Shown in pieces: positions 22,945 through 30,903 of a DNA stretch of 41,158 nt. The DNA lies in NCBI GenBank assembly GCA_023436775.1, contig JAEZHW010000090.1:1-41158 (forward strand). The letters are read 5' to 3'. The notes under the pieces were generated by a model. It searched no databases. It saw nothing but the letters and a program-made list of their open reading frames with translations, and had not been told where the DNA came from. This DNA is from Actinomycetes bacterium. GTDB lineage: Bacteria; Actinomycetota; Actinomycetes; Actinomycetales; Microbacteriaceae. The position numbers and the translations under genes were made by a program. Each line of letters starts with the position of its first letter. Position 1 is the first letter of the stretch.

Positions 22945-24003
22945 ATGGCTCAGGTTGAGTTCAAGAACGTCCGCAAGGCCTACAACGACCACGTGATCGT
23001 GGAAGGGCTGGACCTGGAACTTCCCGCAGGCAGCATGACTGTCCTCGTCGGACCGTCTGGCTGTGGCAAGTCCACCACGCTGCGCATGCTCGCAGGCCTC
23101 GAGACGGTCACCAGCGGCACGATCAGCATCAGCGGTCGCGACGTGACCGATCTGGAGCCGAAGGACCGCGACATCGCGATGGTGTTCCAGAACTACGCGC
23201 TGTACCCGCACCTGACCGTGCGCGAGAACATCGCCTTCCCGCTGCGCGCCGGTACGTTCAACCGCGAGGAGGCCTACCGCCGCGTCGACGAGGTTGCCGC
23301 GGCGCTGGGTCTGGCGCACCTGCTCGAGCGGAAGCCGAAGGACCTCTCCGGCGGCCAGCAGCAGCGCGTTGCGATCGGCCGAGCGATCATCCGCAAGCCC
23401 GCGGTGTTCCTCTTCGACGAGCCGCTGAGCAACCTGGATGCGAAGTTGCGCGTCGAGACCCGCTCGGAACTGGTGAAGCTGCAGCGCTCGTTGGGCGCCA
23501 CCTCGCTGTACGTGACCCACGACCAGGAAGAGGCGATGACCCTCTCGGATCGCATGGCCGTGATGAACGAGGGTCGGATCGTGCAGCTTGGCAGCCCGCT
23601 TGAGGTCTACGGCAAGCCGAACAGCGTGTTCGTGGCCACCTTCGTCGGCAGCCCGAAGATGAACATCATCCCGGGCGCCGTCGAGCTCGGTGTGTTCCGC
23701 ACCGAGGACGGGGTCTTGGAACTGACCGTCGGTGGCACCGTTACCGGTCCCGTGCAGCTCGGTGTGCGTGCGGATGAGCTGGCACTCACCCCGACCGCGG
23801 ACGGTGTCGCGCGTGTCGAGGTCGTTGAACTGCTCGGACCCCGCGCCATCGTCACCCTGACCGTGGCCGGTGTCGAGATCAAGAGCGTCGTCGAGGCCGA
23901 CCGCATGGCCGGCATTGTCGAGGGTGCCCAGGTTGCGCTGTCGCTGCGGCCGGAGTCGGCGCACTTCTTCGACAGCGAAACCGGACAGCGTCTCGCCGAC
24001 TAG
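22945..24003 (+). CDS. Sugar ABC transporter ATPase (UgpC/MsmK type)
   Basis: A 352-residue ATPase with an N-terminal nucleotide-binding domain and a C-terminal OB-like (TOBE) regulatory domain. Walker A is GPSGCGKST, the Q-loop is VFQNYALYPH, the signature LSGGQQQRVAIGRA, Walker B VFLFDEPLSNLD, and the switch VTHDQEEAMTLSD. The C-terminal domain begins around FVGSPKMNIIPG and ends RPESAHFFD. Many actinobacteria share one such ATPase among several importers; having it inside this operon makes the system self-contained. AGAGAGG precedes the ATG. Confidence 0.94.
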   Translation: MAQVEFKNVRKAYNDHVIVEGLDLELPAGSMTVLVGPSGCGKSTTLRMLAGLETVTSGTISISGRDVTDLEPKDRDIAMVFQNYALYPHLTVRENIAFPLRAGTFNREEAYRRVDEVAAALGLAHLLERKPKDLSGGQQQRVAIGRAIIRKPAVFLFDEPLSNLDAKLRVETRSELVKLQRSLGATSLYVTHDQEEAMTLSDRMAVMNEGRIVQLGSPLEVYGKPNSVFVATFVGSPKMNIIPGAVELGVFRTEDGVLELTVGGTVTGPVQLGVRADELALTPTADGVARVEVVELLGPRAIVTLTVAGVEIKSVVEADRMAGIVEGAQVALSLRPESAHFFDSETGQRLAD

Positions 24004-24005
24004 GT

Positions 24006-24054
24006 GAATCTCCCGGGTGCCGCCGAAGTGCGTGGGTGGCGACACCCGGGATTC
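24006..24054 (+). terminator. Long hairpin after the sugar ABC operon
   Basis: CCCGGGTG (24012-24019) pairs with CACCCGGG (24043-24050), extended inward by CGCC/GGCG after one mismatch and outward by GAATC/GATTC with a small bulge. No T-tract follows. It is probably the operon terminator or an mRNA 3' end-stabilising structure. Confidence 0.55.
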
Positions 24055-24068
24055 CTCACGTCGCTGCG

Positions 24069-24096
24069 ATGACAGCGGGCTCCAGGCAGGTACCCT
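24069..24096 (+). promoter_or_regulatory. Probable promoter of the DeoR-family gene
   Basis: ATGACA (24069-24074) and TACCCT (24091-24096) with a 16-bp spacer lie between the hairpin and the regulator. No TTGTTACA element is present here, so the regulator does not appear to control its own gene through the module seen at the two operons. Confidence 0.4.
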
Positions 24097-24159
24097 GGCT
24101 GGAGGTTGCTGCACCGCACGATCGGGCAGGTCAAGCCAAGCAGTGAAGGTGGGCGGGAC

Positions 24160-24972
24160 ATGGATGCGAAAACGCGTCGGACGCTAATTGCGCAACGTGT
24201 GCTCCAGCAGGGCGAAGTGGACTACGCCTCGCTGGCTATTGAGTTTTCTGTGTCCGAGATGACCATTCGGCGCGACATCGAGCAGCTGGAGGACGAGAAC
24301 CTCGTCCGCCGCGTGGTCGGTGGTGCAATCTCGCTGGTCGGCAAGGCGAACGAACCGTCGTTCGCGGCGCGCGCCTCGGTGGCCGCGGTCGAAAAGGCGC
24401 ACCTCGCCCATGCTGCGGTGGGTCTGCTGCAACCGCACGAGACGGTCATCCTCGATTCCGGCAGCACGGTGCTGGCGGTGGCGCGGGCACTGCGCGGTCG
24501 CAACCTTGGCCTCACCGTGGTGACGCCGAGCCTGCTGGTCGCGATGGAACTTGCCGACGAGCCCGACACGACAGTGCTGGTCACCGGCGGCAAGGTGCGC
24601 CCGGGTGAACTCTCGCTGATTGGTTCCGAGGCGGAAGACGCCTTCCTGCGCTACAACTGCGACGTCTACATCATGGGCGTTGCCGGGGTCGACGCCGATC
24701 ATGGCGCCAGCGAGTACCACCGGGAAGAAGGCGCGGTGAAGCGCTACGCCGTGCGGGCCGCCGACCGCGTGATCGCGGTCGTGGATAAGAGCAAGCTCGG
24801 CCGCGTGCAGCTGATCAACGTCGCGCGCGCCAACGAGGTGGACGCGATCGTCACCGACGCGGACGACGACCACCCGGCGGTGCAGCAGTTGCGTGCCGCG
24901 GGCGTCAACGTGCTCTGCGTGCCGCAGCCGCATCCGCAGTCCGGCGAGGACCCCCGTCCGGTGTCGGCCTAG
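24160..24972 (+). CDS. DeoR-family transcriptional regulator
   Basis: A 270-residue repressor. The N-terminal winged helix-turn-helix spans about residues 3-57 (RRTLIAQRVLQQGEV, SVSEMTIRRDIEQLE, VRRVVGGA), followed by a sugar-phosphate-sensing DeoRC domain with LDSGSTVLAVARAL, VVTPSLLVAMEL and MGVAGVDADHGASEYHREE. I prefer ATG 24160, preceded by GAAGGTGGG, over the TTG at 24106, because family homology begins there. Such regulators sense a phosphorylated intermediate and bind TGTT-rich sites. The two modules with TTGTTACA elements are the best targets. Its TAG shares the palindrome CTAG with the stop of the opposing rhodanese gene. Confidence 0.9.
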   Translation: MDAKTRRTLIAQRVLQQGEVDYASLAIEFSVSEMTIRRDIEQLEDENLVRRVVGGAISLVGKANEPSFAARASVAAVEKAHLAHAAVGLLQPHETVILDSGSTVLAVARALRGRNLGLTVVTPSLLVAMELADEPDTTVLVTGGKVRPGELSLIGSEAEDAFLRYNCDVYIMGVAGVDADHGASEYHREEGAVKRYAVRAADRVIAVVDKSKLGRVQLINVARANEVDAIVTDADDDHPAVQQLRAAGVNVLCVPQPHPQSGEDPRPVSA

Positions 24973-25820
24973 TCGACGTTCGTCACCAGTGGCGCGTTCG
25001 GGTCAGCAGCCCACTCATTCAGCGAGCCGTCGTAGACGGCCACATTCTGGTGGCCGAGTACCGTCAGGGCCAGCGCGTCCGCGGTTGCGGCGATGCCGCC
25101 CGCGCAGTAACTGATGACGCGGGGCGCCTGCAGCACCTCGCCGAAGGTGTCCCGCAGGGCCCCCTCCTCAGCGAAGGTGTTCGTGAGGCGGTCCAGGAGG
25201 GAGCCGACCGGGACGCTGGTGCTGCCGGGGATGTGCCCCAGGCGCGGGCGGGAGCCGAGTTCGCCACTGAATTCGCGGGCGGGCACGGCGCAGATGAGGG
25301 TGCCCTCCGCCTCGCCGGCGACGATTGCCTGCACGTCGGCCTTGTCCACCCACAGTTCCGGGCGAGGCTCGCCCAGCGTCAGCCGGGCGGGCGTGGGCTC
25401 GACGTGGCCCAGCTCGGTCTCGCGACCCTCAGCCAGCCAACGCGTGAAGCCACCGTTGAGCACCTTGACCTCGACGCCGTGACTGCGCAGTACCCACCAC
25501 AGGCGCGCAGCCCACTGGCCGGCGGCGCGGTCGTACAGCACCACTGTCTTGCCGTCGCCGATGCCGAGCGCTTCGGCCGAGGCCTGCAGGCGTTCCCGGC
25601 TGGGACGCGTGAAGGGGTAGGCGCCGCCCGGCGCCGAGAAGTCTTCGATGATGTCCGCGAACACTGCACCAGGGATGTGACCCTCGAGCAGGTACAGCTC
25701 GTGGCCGGTCACGTAGCCGCCGGAGACCGGCAGCACCGTGCTCTCGACGAGGACGAGGTCGGGCTGGCCGAGGCGCTCAGCGAGCCATTCGGTGCTGACC
25801 AGGGGAGAGGTGCTGCTCAT
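24969..25820 (-). CDS. Sulfurtransferase with two rhodanese domains
   Basis: A 283-residue tandem rhodanese, thiosulfate or 3-mercaptopyruvate sulfurtransferase type. The inactive N-terminal domain contains GHIPGAVFADI; the C-terminal domain carries the persulfide-forming Cys239 in the loop CAGGIAA, and GHIPGSTSVPV. The loop differs from the CGSGVTA of classical mercaptopyruvate enzymes, so the donor is uncertain. I chose the ATG at 25820, preceded by GAGGAA six bases upstream, rather than the in-frame ATG at 25844. It lies downstream of a CoA-binding protein and O-acetylhomoserine sulfhydrylase on the same strand, forming a sulfur-related group. Confidence 0.88.
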   Translation of the reverse strand: MSSTSPLVSTEWLAERLGQPDLVLVESTVLPVSGGYVTGHELYLLEGHIPGAVFADIIEDFSAPGGAYPFTRPSRERLQASAEALGIGDGKTVVLYDRAAGQWAARLWWVLRSHGVEVKVLNGGFTRWLAEGRETELGHVEPTPARLTLGEPRPELWVDKADVQAIVAGEAEGTLICAVPAREFSGELGSRPRLGHIPGSTSVPVGSLLDRLTNTFAEEGALRDTFGEVLQAPRVISYCAGGIAATADALALTVLGHQNVAVYDGSLNEWAADPNAPLVTNVD

Positions 25821-25884
25821 CGGGATTCCTCGGAACGTGCGCACACGGCCCCGGCCCCGCTGCAGCGGGACCGATGCACGCGGC

Positions 25885-26463
25885 TTAGCGGATGGTCTTG
25901 CGGGAGGTGATCTGGCCGGTGTCGAAGCCGAGCAGGTGCAGGCCGCCGTTGAAGCGGGCGTGCTCGATCTTGATGCAACGGTCCATCACCACGTTGAGGC
26001 CCTGTTCCTCGCCGTAGTACGCGGCCTCCTCATTCCAGATGCCGAGCTGCACCCAGATGGTCGGCGAACCCACGGCCACGACCTCGTCGATCACCGAAGG
26101 GATGTCGCTCCCCTTGCGGAACACGTCGACGATGTCCGGCACCTCGGGCAGGTCCGCGAGCGTCGCGTAGACCGGCTGGCCCAGGATCTCGGTACCGGCC
26201 AAGTTCGGGTTCACGAAGTAGACCCGGTAGTCCGAGGACTGCACCAGGTAGGTGCCGACGAAGTAGCTGGAGCGGGCCGGCTTGTCGCTCATGCCGACGA
26301 TGGCGACCGACTTGGCGTTGCGCAGCAGCGACAGGCGCTCCTTGGCGCTTGGGCCGAGCCAGGTGCGCAGCGAGCGCAGGCGGCGAGCCAGTGGCGAGTC
26401 GGCCGGCAGCTCACAGGTCAGGCCGTTCGCCAGGTGAGTCTGGACGGTGTCGGTGGCAGTCAT
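25885..26463 (-). CDS. CoA-binding domain protein (YccU family)
   Basis: A 192-residue protein with a Rossmann-like CoA_binding domain: SVAIVGMSDKPARSSYFVG, VYFVNPNLAGTEILGQPVY, then VPDIVDVFRKGSDIPSVIDE and VVMDRCIKIEH. The cellular role of these small proteins is not settled. The start at 26463 is chosen because GGAGG lies eight bases upstream within the end of the sulfhydrylase gene, only two bases away. A much longer frame extends through that gene but is clearly spurious. The arrangement with an O-acetylhomoserine sulfhydrylase is a common one in actinobacteria. Confidence 0.87.
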   Translation of the reverse strand: MTATDTVQTHLANGLTCELPADSPLARRLRSLRTWLGPSAKERLSLLRNAKSVAIVGMSDKPARSSYFVGTYLVQSSDYRVYFVNPNLAGTEILGQPVYATLADLPEVPDIVDVFRKGSDIPSVIDEVVAVGSPTIWVQLGIWNEEAAYYGEEQGLNVVMDRCIKIEHARFNGGLHLLGFDTGQITSRKTIR

Positions 26464-26465
26464 GC

Positions 26466-27758
26466 TTATGCCTCCTTCGTCGCGGCGGCGAGCGCCTGGT
26501 CGAGGTCGTAGATGATGTCGTCGGCATCCTCGATGCCGACGCTGATGCGCACCAGGCCCGGCAGCACGCCAGCGTCCAGCAGCTGCTGCTCGGTGAGCTG
26601 CGAGTGCGTGGTCGAGCCCGGGTGGATCACCAGGGTCTTGGCGTCGCCAATGTTGGCGAGGTGGCTGGCGAGGTTCACCGACTCGATGAAGGTGCGGCCC
26701 GCCTCGCGGCCGCCCTTGATGCCGAAGCTGAACACGCTGCCGGGGCCCTTGGGCAGGTACTTGGCGGCACGGTCGTGGTGCGGGTGGTTGGTGAGGCCCG
26801 CCCAGTTGACGAATTCGATGCGCGGGTCGGCCTCGAGCCATTCGGCGACGGCGCGGGCGTTGGCCACGTGCTTGTCCATGCGCAGCGGCAGGGTCTCGAC
26901 ACCGAGCGAGAGCTGCCAGGCGGACTGCGCCGACAGGGTCGGGCCGATGTCACGCAGCTGCTCGGCGCGCAGACGGGTCAGGAAGGCGTATTCGCCGAAG
27001 TTGCCGTTCCAGGTCAGGCCACCGTAGTGGTGGGCGACTTCGTGGAAGAGCGGGAAGCGCGGGTTGTGCCAGTCGAAGCGGCCGGACTCGACCACGACGC
27101 CACCGAGGGTGGTGCCGTGTCCGCCGAGGAACTTGGTGGCCGAGTGGATGACGATGTCGGCGCCCCACTCAATCGGACGCAGCAGGTAGGGGGTCGACAC
27201 CGTGGAGTCGATGACCAGCGGGATGCCGGCGGCGTGCGCTACCTCGGCCAGGCCCTCAATGTCGGCGATCTCGCCCGAGGGGTTCGCGATCGATTCGGCG
27301 AAGATCAGCTTCGTGTTGTCCTTGATGGCCGCGGCGTAGTCGGCCGGGTCGGTGGAGTTCACGAAGGTGGTCTCAACGCCGAAGCGGCGCAGGGTGATGT
27401 CGAGCTGGGTGACCGAGCCACCGTACAGCTGGGCGGCAGCGACGATGTGGTCACCGGCCCCGGCGAGCGAGGCGAAGGTGATGAACTCGGCGCTCAGGCC
27501 CGAGGCAGTGGCGACGGCACCCAGGCCACCTTCCAGGCTCGCGATGCGCTCTTCGAAACTCGCCACGGTGGGGTTGGCCAGTCGCGAGTAAATGTTGCCG
27601 TACTTCTGCAGGGCGAATCGCGCAGCAGCGTCCGCGGTGTCGTCAAAGACGAAGGCGGTGCTCTGATAGATGGGGAGCGCGCGGGAGCCACTCACTGCGT
27701 CGGGGATGTTGCCGGCGTGAATTGCCCGCGTACTAAAGCCATATTCGCGATCTGCCAT
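26466..27758 (-). CDS. metY: O-acetylhomoserine sulfhydrylase (aminocarboxypropyltransferase)
   Basis: A 430-residue PLP enzyme of the Cys/Met-metabolism family. It joins O-acetyl-L-homoserine with sulfide to give homocysteine, or uses methanethiol. The PLP lysine is K209 in SATKFLGGHG; other family motifs are STRAIHAGN at the N-terminus, LPIYQSTAF, YSRLANPTV and the C-terminal VRISVGIEDADDIIYDL. Length and the extra internal segment typical of MetY (about 430 residues versus 380 for MetB/MetZ) support the assignment. There is no ribosome-binding site; TAGCGT six bases before the ATG suggests a leaderless transcript. Confidence 0.92.
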   Translation of the reverse strand: MADREYGFSTRAIHAGNIPDAVSGSRALPIYQSTAFVFDDTADAAARFALQKYGNIYSRLANPTVASFEERIASLEGGLGAVATASGLSAEFITFASLAGAGDHIVAAAQLYGGSVTQLDITLRRFGVETTFVNSTDPADYAAAIKDNTKLIFAESIANPSGEIADIEGLAEVAHAAGIPLVIDSTVSTPYLLRPIEWGADIVIHSATKFLGGHGTTLGGVVVESGRFDWHNPRFPLFHEVAHHYGGLTWNGNFGEYAFLTRLRAEQLRDIGPTLSAQSAWQLSLGVETLPLRMDKHVANARAVAEWLEADPRIEFVNWAGLTNHPHHDRAAKYLPKGPGSVFSFGIKGGREAGRTFIESVNLASHLANIGDAKTLVIHPGSTTHSQLTEQQLLDAGVLPGLVRISVGIEDADDIIYDLDQALAAATKEA

Positions 27759-27764
27759 AGGGCT

Positions 27765-27770
27765 ACGCTA
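27765..27770 (-). promoter_or_regulatory. -10 box TAGCGT, leaderless metY start
   Basis: On the minus strand TAGCGT, six bases, then ATG. A good -35 hexamer is not visible. Confidence 0.45.
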
Positions 27771-27857
27771 CCCCAGTGATTTCAGGGCTACTCCCGCGGG
27801 GAGGCCTCGGAAGGGCTCCGGCGTAACAGAGCGTCACACAGGCCCGAAAATGCTGGG

Positions 27858-29423
27858 TTACCAGCCAGGAAGCCAGCGGTGGGCGCCGTAAAACCACGTT
27901 GGTACTGGCAGCCCGGTCGACATCGGATACCACCAGGCCGACAGCAGAATCATGACGGCGAGGACCGCCCCAACCATCCCGATCCCACTCAGTCGGCGGG
28001 CGGCATGGCTGCGATCGCGTCCAGCCATCTCGCGCAGCAGCAGCCCGAGCGCCACCACTAGATAGGGCAACAGCACCACGGTGTAGAACTGGTACATCGT
28101 GCGCTCCGGCATGACCAGCCAGAGCAGCCAGCCGGCCGCGATCGCGAGCAGCAGCACCCCGGTGCCGGGGATGGTGCGGCGGCGGACTGCTCGCCAGCCG
28201 AGCCACGCGAGCGCGGCCCAGGCGAGCCACCACAGCAGCGGGTTTGGCAGCGGGGTGATGATGGTGTCGATGCCTGCGGCCTCATCGCGCTCAAACCACA
28301 TCAGGGTCGGGCGCAGCAGCAGCGGCCACTCCCACGCGGGGGAGGCGTAGGGGTGGTCGGTGCTCAGGCTGGAGTGGAAGGCGAGGACCGCGGTTTGGTA
28401 TTGCCACCACGACTGCAACGAGGTGGTCGCCGCCTCGAACCAGCCACCGCTCGCCTCGACCGCCTGCCGTCCCCAGCCGTCACTGCTGACGAACCAGCCG
28501 AGCCAACTGGCGAGGTGGGTGATCGCCGCGATCGGCACGAGTACGAGGAAGCTCACCGGGGCCTGCGCCAGCCAGGCGGCGACTCCGGGCCTCGGCAGGC
28601 CGGCGCGGCGGCGAAGCACGTGGTCGGCGACCACGGTCGCCAGCCCGAAGGCAGCCAAGTACCAGAGTCCGCTCCACTTGATCGCAGTGGCTGCACCGAG
28701 GGCGATGCCCGCCAGCAGCAGCCAAGGGCGGCGCCAGTGCACGAGGTGGGGCCGATCCGCGGTGCGCACAGCGCCAACCAGCCGGTGGCGACTGCGCTGC
28801 CGCAGCACCCAGCGTCGGTGCCGATCGTGATCCACCAGCCAGCACAGCACCCCGACCGCAACGGCGAGCGCGAGGGGACCATCGAGCAGGGCGACCCGAC
28901 TCATGGCGATGCCGAGGCCGTCGATGGCGAGCAGTAGGCCAGCGACTGCGGCGACGCCGAGGGAACCCGTCAGCCGCCTCGCGATCAGCATGGTCACCGG
29001 GACCAGCAGCACCCCGCAGAGCGCGACCGCGAGTCGCCAGCCGGCCGGATCGCCCGGGCCGGTGACCGTCATGCCGAGCGCGATCAGCCACTTGCCGAGC
29101 GGCGGGTGCACCACGAAGTCGCCAATGCTGTCGAGGTCGCTGGTGTCGCCGGCCACGAACGCAGGGTTCGTCGTTGCATCGTCCGCCCAGACCCCTTCGT
29201 AGCCGAGGGTCAAGAGGCTCCACGCGTCTTTCGCGTAGTACGTCTCGTCAAAGACCAGATCGGCGGGCGAGCCGAGCCGCACCAGGCGCAGCACCGCAGC
29301 GATCCCGGTGACCAGCGCCGCGATCGCCCAGAACCAGCGCCCACGCGCGGGGGATCGTCCCGCCTCGGCAAGGCGGTTTCGGGCAGCGTCAAGCCGCCCG
29401 AGCACCCCCAGCGCTGCGGGCAT
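27858..29423 (-). CDS. Polyprenyl-phosphate-mannose protein mannosyltransferase (Pmt)
   Basis: A 521-residue multi-spanning GT39 glycosyltransferase that O-mannosylates secreted proteins on the outer face of the membrane. The catalytic acidic motif DETYYAKDAWS lies in the first extracytoplasmic loop, and HPPLGKW follows. The C-terminus ends FYGAHRWLPGW, typical of actinobacterial Pmt. The ATG shares its A with the TAA of the small GntR gene upstream (TAATG), so the two are translationally coupled. A small GCTGG/CCAGC hairpin followed by ATTTTC overlaps the stop and may terminate transcription. The tandem secreted repeat proteins nearby could be among its substrates. Confidence 0.93.
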   Translation of the reverse strand: MPAALGVLGRLDAARNRLAEAGRSPARGRWFWAIAALVTGIAAVLRLVRLGSPADLVFDETYYAKDAWSLLTLGYEGVWADDATTNPAFVAGDTSDLDSIGDFVVHPPLGKWLIALGMTVTGPGDPAGWRLAVALCGVLLVPVTMLIARRLTGSLGVAAVAGLLLAIDGLGIAMSRVALLDGPLALAVAVGVLCWLVDHDRHRRWVLRQRSRHRLVGAVRTADRPHLVHWRRPWLLLAGIALGAATAIKWSGLWYLAAFGLATVVADHVLRRRAGLPRPGVAAWLAQAPVSFLVLVPIAAITHLASWLGWFVSSDGWGRQAVEASGGWFEAATTSLQSWWQYQTAVLAFHSSLSTDHPYASPAWEWPLLLRPTLMWFERDEAAGIDTIITPLPNPLLWWLAWAALAWLGWRAVRRRTIPGTGVLLLAIAAGWLLWLVMPERTMYQFYTVVLLPYLVVALGLLLREMAGRDRSHAARRLSGIGMVGAVLAVMILLSAWWYPMSTGLPVPTWFYGAHRWLPGW

Positions 29424-29794
29424 TACCTCGCGTCCGAGACCAGTTCCCAGGACTGCACGAGCAACTCGGCGGCTTCCTGCGGGGTGAGTGCCAGGCGCTG
29501 CGCGCGGCTGGCGTATTCGCGGGCCGCGCGCTCCGCCTCGGCGCGCACCGGGTCAGCGCTATCAGCGATGAAGGAACCGCTGCGGCCACGGGTGACGATG
29601 ACGCCGTCGGCTTCAAGTTCGCGGTAGCTGCGCGCCACCGTGTTCACCGCGAGACCGAGGGTGGCGGCGAGGTCGCGCACCGTGGGCAGGCGGCTGCCAG
29701 GGGCGAGGCGGCCCTCACGTGCTGCCGCGGTGATCTGCGCTCGAATCTGTTCGAACGGCGGGGTCGGGGAGTCGGGATTGATCCGAAGGTCCAC
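29423..29794 (-). CDS. GntR-family regulator, short YtrA-like
   Basis: A 123-residue regulator with a GntR winged helix domain at about residues 10-75 (PPFEQIRAQITAAAREG, LPTVRDLAATLGLAVNTVARSYREL, GVIVTRGRSGSFI) and only a short C-terminal helix, as in the YtrA subfamily. These usually repress their own operon. The GTG at 29794 is selected because the domain starts there and TACAAT (minus strand, 29801-29806) lies six bases upstream. An open frame runs on to 30088, through the divergent rsmI promoter, and is spurious. The downstream coupled gene is pmt, an unusual partner for this subfamily. Confidence 0.88.
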   Translation of the reverse strand: MDLRINPDSPTPPFEQIRAQITAAAREGRLAPGSRLPTVRDLAATLGLAVNTVARSYRELEADGVIVTRGRSGSFIADSADPVRAEAERAAREYASRAQRLALTPQEAAELLVQSWELVSDAR

Positions 29795-29800
29795 GGAACC

Positions 29801-29806
29801 ATTGTA
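29801..29806 (-). promoter_or_regulatory. -10 box TACAAT, leaderless gntR-pmt operon
   Basis: TACAAT, six bases, then GTG on the minus strand. This is the best match to the -10 consensus among the leaderless starts in the window. Confidence 0.55.
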
Positions 29807-29914
29807 GCGGGGATTGTCGCATGGTGCTCGGTCGGTTCTGTCGGTGCTGCTGGCCGCGCGGCCGTGGGACGTTCCGCGCAGGCTGGGCGGGGAAGTCCGT
29901 GACAGACTGGAGCG

Positions 29915-30754
29915 GTGTTGATCCTGGCTGCAACCCCCATCGGGAACCTCGGTGATGCCTCGCCGCGACTGCGTGAGGCGCTCGAGACGATCCCGGTGAT
30001 TGCGGCTGAGGACACCCGGGTGACGCAGCGGCTGATGATGGCCCTCGGTATTCAGGCTCGGCCCCGACTGATCGCCCTGCACGATCACAACGAGAAGGTG
30101 CGCGCCGCCGAGGTGGCTGAGCTAGCCGCCGCAGGGGATGTCTTGCTGCTCTCGGATGCCGGCATGCCGGCGGTGTCAGACCCGGGGTTCGCAGCGGTCG
30201 CGCATGCCGTCGCGGCCGGGGTCGAGGTCCGTATTATTCCGGGGCCGAGCGCGGTGCTGGCGGCGCTCGCCGTCTCGGGGCTACCGACCGACCGCTTCAC
30301 CTTTGAGGGCTTCCTGCCGCGCAAGGCTGGTGAGCTGGCCCGGACGCTGGCGGCGCTGGCCCAGGAGCAGCGCACGATGGTCTTCTTCGAGGCGCCGAGC
30401 CGCATTGCCGCAACCCTCACCGCGATGGTTGCCGCCTTCGGTGCCGATCGGCGCGCGGTGGTGGCCCGGGAACTGACGAAGCTGCATGAGACGGTCCATC
30501 GCGGCAGCCTCGCCGAGTTGGCTGCCTGGGCCGCGGGCGAGGTCCGCGGCGAGCTGGTGGTGGTCGTTGAAGGGGCCGCGGCGCAGGCGGCCGATGCAGG
30601 TACCGCCCTGGCCGAGGTGCTCGCCCGCGTCGCCGACGGCGAACGACTCAAGGACGCGGCGGCTGCGGTCGCGGACGCCACCGGCCTGTCCCGCCGAGAC
30701 CTGTACGAGGCGGCCCTGCGTACCAAGAGTGCCGCCAAGCATCCGCAGCACTGA
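29915..30754 (+). CDS. rsmI: 16S rRNA (cytidine(1402)-2'-O)-methyltransferase
   Basis: A 279-residue SAM-dependent tetrapyrrole-methylase-fold enzyme that 2'-O-methylates C1402 in the ribosomal P site. Diagnostic motifs: LAATPIGNLGDASPR at the start, IAAEDTRVTQRL, LLSDAGMPAVSDPG, VRIIPGPSAVLAAL and FEGFLPRK. The GTG at 29915 has CAGACT six bases upstream and no ribosome-binding site, so it is probably leaderless. It diverges from gntR-pmt, an arrangement with pmt that is common in actinobacteria. Confidence 0.95.
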   Translation: MLILAATPIGNLGDASPRLREALETIPVIAAEDTRVTQRLMMALGIQARPRLIALHDHNEKVRAAEVAELAAAGDVLLLSDAGMPAVSDPGFAAVAHAVAAGVEVRIIPGPSAVLAALAVSGLPTDRFTFEGFLPRKAGELARTLAALAQEQRTMVFFEAPSRIAATLTAMVAAFGADRRAVVARELTKLHETVHRGSLAELAAWAAGEVRGELVVVVEGAAAQAADAGTALAEVLARVADGERLKDAAAAVADATGLSRRDLYEAALRTKSAAKHPQH

Positions 30755-30819
30755 TTTCTAGCCCGCTCGCACAGTCAGCGCAGGCGCGGATGCAGAAGCG
30801 AGGAAATGCCAGATTTTCC

Positions 30820-30848
30820 TTTACCGCGCCGCCATATTCCATCAGAAT
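30820..30848 (+). promoter_or_regulatory. Possible promoter of the first Ig-repeat gene
   Basis: TTTACC (30820-30825), a 17-bp spacer and CAGAAT (30843-30848) lie in the relatively AT-rich gap after rsmI, about 55 bases before the ATG. The hexamers are imperfect. Confidence 0.35.
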
Positions 30849-30903
30849 CGCCTCGGGGGATCTGCAGCGCCCGGCTGCAGCCCGTCAGTAGTAGGGGTGG
30901 GTC

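Noticed and set aside
24001..24160. Autoregulatory site in front of the DeoR-family gene
   Set aside because: No TTGTTACA-N4-CACA element is present on either strand; only a hairpin and a probable promoter are visible.
27820..27840. GTAACAGAGCGTCACA near the end of pmt as a third operator copy
   Set aside because: The core is GTAACA rather than GTTACA, the spacing to CACA differs and no promoter or operon start lies nearby.
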